From contig NZ_BBIS01000010.1 of NCBI RefSeq assembly GCF_000730605.1, forward strand, positions 186,001 to 250,000: a DNA stretch of 64,000 nucleotides, written 5' to 3'. The position numbers were made by a program, and so were the translations under genes. This stretch comes from Pseudomonas monteilii NBRC 103158 = DSM 14164. Its GTDB lineage: Bacteria; Pseudomonadota; Gammaproteobacteria; Pseudomonadales; Pseudomonadaceae. The first letter of the stretch is position 1. Each line of letters starts with the position of its first letter. Below, piece by piece: positions 58,902 through 64,000 of the stretch. The notes under the pieces were generated by a model that searched no databases, was not told where the DNA came from, and saw only the letters and a list, made by a program, of their open reading frames with translations.

Positions 58902-60110
58902 ATGCGTTGCCAGCTGTTGCTGTTGTTGGGCCTGATGGCCAGTTCGCCGGCCTGGGCGAAAAAGGTCGACCTCGACTACCAGGTGCGTTTGTTGCCTGCC
59001 AGTGGCCAGGCTGAAGTCCGCCTCACATTGGCCGAAGGCAGCGCCGTGCGCAGCCTGGACTTCGACCTGGGCAAGGCCGGGGCCTACAGCGGCTTCCAGG
59101 CCGATGGCCAATGGCAACTGCAGGGGCAGCGCGGTGTGTGGCAGCCGGCGGCCGGCAAGACCAGTCTCAGCTACCGCGTGCAGTTGGACCAGAAGCTCGC
59201 CAGCGGTGCCTATTCTTCGCGTGTTACCCCGCACTGGGCGTTGTTCCTCGGTGACCAGCTGGTGCCGCCCGCGCGCCTTGATCAGCAGGATGGCACCGAG
59301 CTGGTGGCACGCCTGGCGTTCGACCTGCCCGAGGGCTGGAAGAGTATCGAGACCTCCTGGCCGCGCATCGGCAAGGACAAGTTCCGCATCGACAACGTTT
59401 CGCGCCTGTTCGACCGCCCCACTGGCTGGATGCTGGCCGGCGACCTGGGCAGCCGCCGTGCTCGCCTGGGCGATACCGAGGTCACCGTGGCCGCACCGGT
59501 GGGGCAGGGTATGCGGCGTATGGACAGCCTGACCCTGCTGACGTTCGTATGGCCGCAGTTGCAGGCGGTGTTCCCGCGCAATCCGCCGAAGCTGCTGCTG
59601 GTCGGTGCCCGTGACGGCATGTGGCGTGGTGCAATGGCGGCACAGGGTTCGCTGTACCTGCACAGCGCCCGGCCGATGGTAAGCGAGAACGGCAGCAGCC
59701 CGTTGCTGCGCGAAGTGGTTCAGTTGTTTGCGCAGATCCATGGGCGTGACGGCAGTGACTGGCTGGTGGAAAGCCTGACCGACTACTACGCCAGCGAGTT
59801 GCTGCGCCGTTCGGGCGGGGTGAGCGATGACCGTTACCAGGCCTGGCAGGCACGCCTGAGCAAACAGGGCGCCAAGGTAACCCGGCTCAAGGGTGAACGC
59901 GCCAGCCCTGCCCAGGTGGCACGTGGGGTGATGCTGTTGCAGGCACTGGACAAGGAAATCCGTATCCATACCCAGGCCAAGCGTTCGCTGGACGATGTAG
60001 TACGCGGGTTGATGCGTCTGCCCAGCGTGAGTACCGAAGACTTCGTGCAAATCAGCGAGAACGTGCTGGGGCGCGAGTCCGAGGTGTTGCAGAGCAAGTC
60101 GTTGCGCTAG
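58902..60110 (+). CDS. Exported M61/M1-like peptidase fold lacking the zinc motif
   Basis: A 402-aa protein with a signal peptide (RCQLLLLLGLMASSPAWA-K). The architecture, an N-terminal beta domain (LDYQVRLLPASGQAEVRLTL) and then a helical catalytic-like domain, resembles M61 glycyl aminopeptidases. The WLVESLTDYY segment at about 287 corresponds to the Glu-containing WL.EG.TDY of the family, but where HExxH should be there is REVVQ (LLREVVQLFAQIH), so both zinc His are missing. Probably a non-catalytic binding protein in the periplasm. Confidence 0.75.
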   Translation: MRCQLLLLLGLMASSPAWAKKVDLDYQVRLLPASGQAEVRLTLAEGSAVRSLDFDLGKAGAYSGFQADGQWQLQGQRGVWQPAAGKTSLSYRVQLDQKLASGAYSSRVTPHWALFLGDQLVPPARLDQQDGTELVARLAFDLPEGWKSIETSWPRIGKDKFRIDNVSRLFDRPTGWMLAGDLGSRRARLGDTEVTVAAPVGQGMRRMDSLTLLTFVWPQLQAVFPRNPPKLLLVGARDGMWRGAMAAQGSLYLHSARPMVSENGSSPLLREVVQLFAQIHGRDGSDWLVESLTDYYASELLRRSGGVSDDRYQAWQARLSKQGAKVTRLKGERASPAQVARGVMLLQALDKEIRIHTQAKRSLDDVVRGLMRLPSVSTEDFVQISENVLGRESEVLQSKSLR

Positions 60111-60122
60111 ATATCTCTATCG

Positions 60123-60150
60123 CCTGTACCGGCCGCTTCGCGGGTACAGG
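60123..60150. repeat. REP-like hairpin
   Basis: cctgtacc (60123-60130) pairs with gggtacagg (60142-60150) around ggccgcttcgc. It lies between convergent genes and may terminate both. Confidence 0.65.
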
Positions 60151-60161
60151 CAGTACAGAAA

Positions 60162-60491
60162 TCAACGTCCAGCCAACGGATCCTGCCCAGTCACCGACAC
60201 CCCTCTGGTCGCCGCCTTGGCACTGGCCTTCAACGCTTCCAGCTCCGCCGCGCTGCGTTCTATGTCCGAACGCAACCGGTGATATTCCTGGCGATGCCGC
60301 TGCCACCACGCCTTGGTGGAGCAATGCCCGCTGACCCCGCGTGCCACCGCAACGCCTCCCACCACCATTTGCAGCAAGCCAATCAGGCCGCCATGGCGCA
60401 GCCCCTTGCTGAACATCAACGCGCCACCGGCCAGCGAGCCGACCCGTTCCAGGCCATGGACATTGTGCTTCGCGTTATGGATATCGAGCAT
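60162..60491 (-). CDS. DUF2892 (YgaP transmembrane) protein
   Basis: A 109-aa protein with hydrophobic segments at about 18-33 and 35-52 (SLAGGALMFSKGLRHGGLIG, then LLQMVVGGVAVARGVSGHC), the N-V-...-ER..SL.GG...G DUF2892 pattern. The C-terminal 45 residues are a charged helix (RQEYHRLRSDIERSAAELEA). Function unknown. Confidence 0.85.
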   Translation of the reverse strand: MLDIHNAKHNVHGLERVGSLAGGALMFSKGLRHGGLIGLLQMVVGGVAVARGVSGHCSTKAWWQRHRQEYHRLRSDIERSAAELEALKASAKAATRGVSVTGQDPLAGR

Positions 60492-60652
60492 GGCAATGCC
60501 TCCTTGTGAAGTGTAAGCAGCTGACCCTTTTACCCTCGCCAGGGTTCAGTCGGTGCGCCCGGCGACATCCCGTGTCGTGCAGAAGGCTCATCCACGCTGG
60601 GTTTCGATCCAGAAGAGCAAGACCGGTGCTGTTCTGACGGAGTTCGGCACCT

Positions 60653-60684
60653 GGCCGCCCTGCTATTGCAGTGGCGGCCTTTTT
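60653..60684 (+). terminator. Terminator without an evident upstream gene
   Basis: ggccgcc (60653-60659)/ggcggcc (60673-60679) with inner stem ctgc/gcag and loop tatt, then ttttt on the plus strand only. No plus-strand gene lies in the 540 bases before it, so it may end a small RNA (see findings). Confidence 0.8.
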
Positions 60685-60685
60685 A

Positions 60686-61156
60686 TTACTTGAACTTCGG
60701 CCCCGAGCGGGTATTCAGCCCCTTGGCCATGCGGTCGTACAACACCACATTCACCGTCGCCGCAAGGTTCATGCAACCTTCGGTCGGTATGTAGATGGTC
60801 TCTTCACACCAGCCCCGCACATCCTCGCTCAACGAGCCGTCCTCTGGCCCGAAGATGTAGATGGCGCGGTCCGGGTGGGTGTATTCGGGCAATGGCCGCG
60901 CACCCTCCACCAGCTCCACCGCCACCGGTGTGCAGCCCAGCGGGATGATGCGTTGCAGGTCGTCGATGCCGATCAGGGGAATGTCGTAATGCACGCGCTT
61001 GGTGTCGGTGACGAAGTCACGCGCGCGTTCGTAGCGTTTGCCGGTGTAGAACACCGAATTGACGCCGTAGCAGCCCGCCGCGCGCATCACCGAGCCGACG
61101 TTTTCTGGCGACTTAGGGTTGAACAGGCCGATGCAGCTGTATCGTTTGTTTGCCAC
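60686..61156 (-). CDS. TrmH/SpoU-family RNA 2'-O-methyltransferase
   Basis: A 156-aa SPOUT enzyme. FNPKSPENVGSVMRAAGCYG (motif 1), IYIFGPEDGSLS (motif 2) and EGCMNLAATVNVVLYDRMAK (motif 3) form the knot and the S-adenosylmethionine site. Size equals small single-domain members such as TrmL. The substrate, probably a tRNA, cannot be told from sequence. Confidence 0.92.
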   Translation of the reverse strand: MANKRYSCIGLFNPKSPENVGSVMRAAGCYGVNSVFYTGKRYERARDFVTDTKRVHYDIPLIGIDDLQRIIPLGCTPVAVELVEGARPLPEYTHPDRAIYIFGPEDGSLSEDVRGWCEETIYIPTEGCMNLAATVNVVLYDRMAKGLNTRSGPKFK

Positions 61157-61227
61157 GTACCGGGGCCCTTCGCGAAAAAAGCGCGATTATACGGGCTGCC
61201 CGGTAGCAGCGGGGGGCGAATCGATGG

Positions 61228-61599
61228 TCAGTCTTTCTTCAACATGCCCGCCAGCCCGGCGAACGGGTTGTGGGTGGCCTTGGCGATGCTCGGGGTGCTG
61301 GTGGAGCCTTCGCTGAAGTACTGCTGGTCGGTGTAGCGCGAGTGCTCGTTGTCGTGGCAGTACAGGCACAGCAGTTCCCAGTTGGAGCCGTCCTGCGGGT
61401 TGTTGTCATGATTGTGGTCGCGGTGGTGCACGGTCAGCTCGCTCAGGCGCTTGCCAGAGAACTCGCGGGCGCAGCGGCCGCACACGTGCGGGTACATTCT
61501 CAGGGCCTTGTCGCGGTAGCCCATTTCCTTGTCACGCTTGGCATCGGCCAGGATGCGGTCGAGGCGCGCGGTGGCGGCGGCGGAAGAGGTGGAGCTCAT
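61228..61599 (-). CDS. YajD-like HNH nuclease-fold protein
   Basis: A 123-aa protein. Two Cys pairs (VCGRCAREF and LLCLYCHDNEH) and the HHRDHNHDNNP loop define the HNH fold with a structural zinc, as in YajD. Nuclease activity is likely but not shown for many family members. I chose ATG 61599 (MSSTSSAAATA). Confidence 0.92.
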   Translation of the reverse strand: MSSTSSAAATARLDRILADAKRDKEMGYRDKALRMYPHVCGRCAREFSGKRLSELTVHHRDHNHDNNPQDGSNWELLCLYCHDNEHSRYTDQQYFSEGSTSTPSIAKATHNPFAGLAGMLKKD

Positions 61600-61731
61600 G
61601 GTGTTTCCTTTGTTCTGATCAGGCAAATGACGGTTATGTCATTGAGTCTAGCGCGCTTGCAGGGCGGGCGGACAGGCGAAAGCTTTGATTTAGGCGTAGC
61701 CTGTAGGAAGGTTCCCGACAGGAGGTTGCTG

Positions 61732-62010
61732 ATGGTTCACGCGATCCTCACCGTGTTGTTGTTGGCTGGCTTGCCGCTGGCCGAAGCGGCAAGCACGCCA
61801 CCCCGGTTGACGACGCCTGTGCCTGGTGCACCGGGTACGCCGACGCCCACGCCATATCCGCAGATAACCCCGAGTACGCCGCCCAAGGCCTATGACAGCC
61901 AGCCGGGGGCGCCGCTGTTGCCGCCCATGCCGGTGCCGGGGCCACCGAAGGACCAGCCATTGCCGGGGCTACGGCAGGAGCCGCCGAAGCCGGCTGTGCA
62001 GGATGATTAG
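61732..62010 (+). CDS. Small secreted proline-rich protein
   Basis: A 92-aa protein: signal peptide (VHAILTVLLLAGLPLAEA-A), then about 70 residues dominated by Pro, Thr and Gly (PGAPGTPTPTPYPQITPSTP, PLLPPMPVPGPPK). Strong ribosome binding site (ggagg). Probably an unstructured periplasmic peptide; no known family. Confidence 0.7.
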   Translation: MVHAILTVLLLAGLPLAEAASTPPRLTTPVPGAPGTPTPTPYPQITPSTPPKAYDSQPGAPLLPPMPVPGPPKDQPLPGLRQEPPKPAVQDD

Positions 62011-62033
62011 GGCTATACGGCTTTAGTTTTTTG

Positions 62034-62083
62034 GCGCCTGTGAGATCGAGCGCCGCGCGGGCGGCGCTCGGTTTCACAGGCGC
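62034..62083. repeat. REP-type nested hairpin
   Basis: Outer arms gcgcctgtga/tcacaggcgc (62034-62043/62074-62083), inner arms cgagcgccgc/gcggcgctcg (62047-62056/62061-62070). A different REP type from the cctcttcgcggg group; located between convergent genes. Confidence 0.85.
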
Positions 62084-62112
62084 AGAAAACCTATCGGCGA
62101 ACCCTCCAAACC

Positions 62113-64000
62113 TCACACCATACCCAGCTCGCCAAACACGAACGCATATTCCAGCGCCACATCCTTGAGCCCCTGGTACCGGCCGCTCATGCCCCCATGG
62201 CCAGCACCCATCTCGGTCTTGAGCAGCAGCAGGTTGCTGTCGGTCTTGCGGGTACGCAACCGCGCCACCCATTTGGCCGCTTCCCAGTACTGCACGCGGC
62301 TGTCGTTGTAACCCGCCACCACCAGCATCGCCGGGTAGGCCTGGGCTTTCACGTTCTCATACGGCGCATACGCCTTGATCCGCTCATACACCTCGGGCTC
62401 TTCAGGGTTGCCCCATTCGTCGTACTCGGTCACGGTCAGCGGCAGCTCGGGGTCGAGCATGGTATTGAGCACGTCGACGAACGGCACTTCGGCAATTGCA
62501 CAGCGGAACAGCTCGGGGCGCAGGTTGAGCACCGCGCCCATCAGCAGGCCACCGGCACTGCCGCCACTGATGGCCAGGCGGTCAGAAGTGGTCACGCCCT
62601 CGGCGATCAGATGCTCCGCACAGGCGATGAAGTCGCTGAAGGTGTTGTGTTTGTGCTCCTGCTTGCCGGCGCGGTACCAGGCCTCACCCAGTTCACCGCC
62701 GCCACGCACATGGGCGATCGCAAAGGCCACGCCGCGCTCCAGCAGGCTCAGACGCGCATGGGAGAACCACGGGTCGAGGCTTTCGCCGTAGGCACCGTAA
62801 CCGTACAAGTAGAGTGGCACGGTCTTGCCCAGGTCCTGGCGGCGACGCACCAGGCTGATCGGCACCCGGGTGCCGTCTGCTGCGCTTGCCCACAGGCGCT
62901 CACTCACATAGTCATCGGCATTGAACGCACCCAGTACAGGGGTTTGCTTGAGCACGGCCTGGGCGCCTGTGGCCAGCTCCAGCTGGCGCACCTGGGCTGG
63001 GCGGTTGAGTGCCTCGTAGCGCAGGCGTACGCGGGTGCTGGCGAACTCCAGGCTGTCCTGCACGTACAGGCTGTAGGCCGCGTCTGGGAGTTCGACGCGA
63101 TAGGCCGGCAGAGCCTGCGGGCGTACTTCGATGATCGGCAGGCCGCCTTCGCGCAGGCTCAGGGTCAGGGCGCTGGCGTTCAGGCTGAGGCCTTCGAGCA
63201 TGATCGTGTCGCGGTGTGCCACCAGCACCTGCCATTGCTGACGGCTTGGTACGGGTTTGGCCGGTGCGTGGTACAGGGCAAAGTTGATGCCGTCCTGGTT
63301 GGTGCGGATAAACCAGCGCCATTCGCCATCGAGCTGACCGTGGTCGGGGAAGTACTCGTGGCCTTCGACACGCGGGGCCAGGCAGGTAAACGGCGCCTGT
63401 GGAGTTTCGGCGTCCAGTACCCAGGCTTCGCTGGTGGTTTTGCTGTTCAGCAGCAGCACCAACTGGCGCTCGGAGCTGGTGCGGTAGCAGTGCAGGAAAA
63501 AGCGCCCGTCGGGCTCTTCGAACACGGTCTGGGCACCGTCGTTGCCCAGGGTGTGGCGGCGCAGGCGCCATGGCCGGTGGGTGTCATCCAGTTCGGCGAA
63601 GAACAGCGTCTGGCTGTCGTTGGCCCAGGTCAGGCTGCCGTCGCAGTCGTCGAAGGGCAGGGCAGTGACGTTGCCGTTGGCCAGGTCTTTGACGTACAGG
63701 GTGTAGATTTCGTCGCCGCTGGTGTCGAGGCTGTAGGCCAGCAGGCGGTGGTCGGGGCTGACGTTGAAGGCGCCCAGCGACAGGAAACCACCCTTGGCCA
63801 GGGCGTTGGGGTCGAGCAGCAGTTGCTCCTGGCTTTCATCGACCGTATTGGCGTCGTCGGCCGGACGAGGGCAGCGGTAATGGCGTGGGTATTCGTCGCC
63901 AGCGGTGGTGCGGGTGTAATAGAGGTAAGGGCCCCAGGGAGACGGCAGCGACAGGTCGGTTTCCTGGATGCGGCCCTTGATTTCTTCGAACAGTTGCTCG
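62113..64000 (-). CDS. ptrB: Oligopeptidase B (PtrB), N-terminal part outside the window
   Basis: 629 codons of the C-terminal part of a prolyl-oligopeptidase family serine peptidase that cuts small peptides after Lys/Arg. The beta-propeller part (for example DETHR-like LDDTHRPWRLRRHTLG) precedes the hydrolase domain with nucleophile Ser in AISGGSAGGLLMGA, Asp in VVAGYNDSRVQYWE and His in MGAGHGGMSGR. The reading frame is open to position 64000 on the minus strand; about 50 N-terminal residues are missing. Cytoplasmic, no accessory genes seen. Confidence 0.95.
   Translation of the reverse strand, partial: EQLFEEIKGRIQETDLSLPSPWGPYLYYTRTTAGDEYPRHYRCPRPADDANTVDESQEQLLLDPNALAKGGFLSLGAFNVSPDHRLLAYSLDTSGDEIYTLYVKDLANGNVTALPFDDCDGSLTWANDSQTLFFAELDDTHRPWRLRRHTLGNDGAQTVFEEPDGRFFLHCYRTSSERQLVLLLNSKTTSEAWVLDAETPQAPFTCLAPRVEGHEYFPDHGQLDGEWRWFIRTNQDGINFALYHAPAKPVPSRQQWQVLVAHRDTIMLEGLSLNASALTLSLREGGLPIIEVRPQALPAYRVELPDAAYSLYVQDSLEFASTRVRLRYEALNRPAQVRQLELATGAQAVLKQTPVLGAFNADDYVSERLWASAADGTRVPISLVRRRQDLGKTVPLYLYGYGAYGESLDPWFSHARLSLLERGVAFAIAHVRGGGELGEAWYRAGKQEHKHNTFSDFIACAEHLIAEGVTTSDRLAISGGSAGGLLMGAVLNLRPELFRCAIAEVPFVDVLNTMLDPELPLTVTEYDEWGNPEEPEVYERIKAYAPYENVKAQAYPAMLVVAGYNDSRVQYWEAAKWVARLRTRKTDSNLLLLKTEMGAGHGGMSGRYQGLKDVALEYAFVFGELGMV

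Noticed and set aside
34972-62083. CRISPR array from the repeated cctcttcgcggg sequences
   Set aside because: Copies are single, kilobases apart, palindromic and intergenic: REP elements, not regularly spaced repeats.

Overview
The window comes from a Pseudomonas of the P. putida group. The host genes are almost identical in arrangement and sequence to what I recall of that group (xenA next to an ArsR regulator, a five-gene hydroxyproline operon, a signal-peptide-bearing malate:quinone oxidoreductase, rnd-ycgL), GC content is high, and several intergenic gaps carry REP-type hairpins of the kind typical of P. putida.

Positions 1 to about 27286 are the late half and right end of an integrated temperate phage. 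Its left end (integrase, repressor, replication) lies before the window. The phage is a mosaic. A lambda-type head and packaging module (terminase small and large subunits, gpW joiner, portal, ClpP-like protease/scaffold, decoration protein, capsid, head-tail joining) is followed by a P2-type contractile tail module (V spike, W, J, I, fibre, sheath, tube, E/E', tape measure, U, X, D). Lysis genes follow: a GH19 endolysin and nested Rz/Rz1 spanins, with the holin far upstream at 798. Accessory genes fill the right end: an adenine methyltransferase with a LexA-type box, a membrane-anchored unknown, a LexA-box-controlled XRE pair, and a Fic/Doc toxin with a 54-aa partner gene. The phage ends at the 3' end of a tRNA-Ser gene (27261-27286) followed by that tRNA's own terminator, so this is the right attachment site. 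A perfect 27-bp inverted repeat and tandem 11-bp repeats lie just inside it.

From 27297 onward the sequence is ordinary chromosome. 27.3-33 kb: a DUF3077 gene, a three-gene envelope operon of unknown function, a LysE-type exporter and a DUF4223 lipoprotein. 33-36.5 kb: mqo and divergent arsR/xenA. 36.5-44 kb: trans-4-hydroxyproline uptake and breakdown (permease, 2-epimerase, D-hydroxyproline dehydrogenase, deaminase, 2-oxoglutarate semialdehyde dehydrogenase) with a divergent AraC regulator. 44-51 kb: a membrane protein, then a molybdenum cluster (LysR regulator, moaB, bestrophin-like channel, moaA, FdhF/YdeP-type molybdoenzyme) in which moaB and the molybdoenzyme gene share an upstream element. 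51-64 kb: Lrp regulator with a trans-sulfuration-family PLP enzyme, YdcH-like protein, phosphoethanolamine transferase, rnd-ycgL-hydroxyacid dehydrogenase, nitroreductase, YcgN-like protein with an M61-like protein that has lost its zinc motif, SPOUT rRNA/tRNA methyltransferase, HNH protein, a proline-rich secreted peptide, and oligopeptidase B running off the right edge.

The least explained parts are the SOS-box XRE pair, the Fic/Doc module with its unfamiliar partner, the 27-bp palindrome, the envelope operon, the repeat-containing tape measure, the chain of terminator-like hairpins that abut ribosome binding sites in the late operon, and the shared moaB/molybdoenzyme promoter element.
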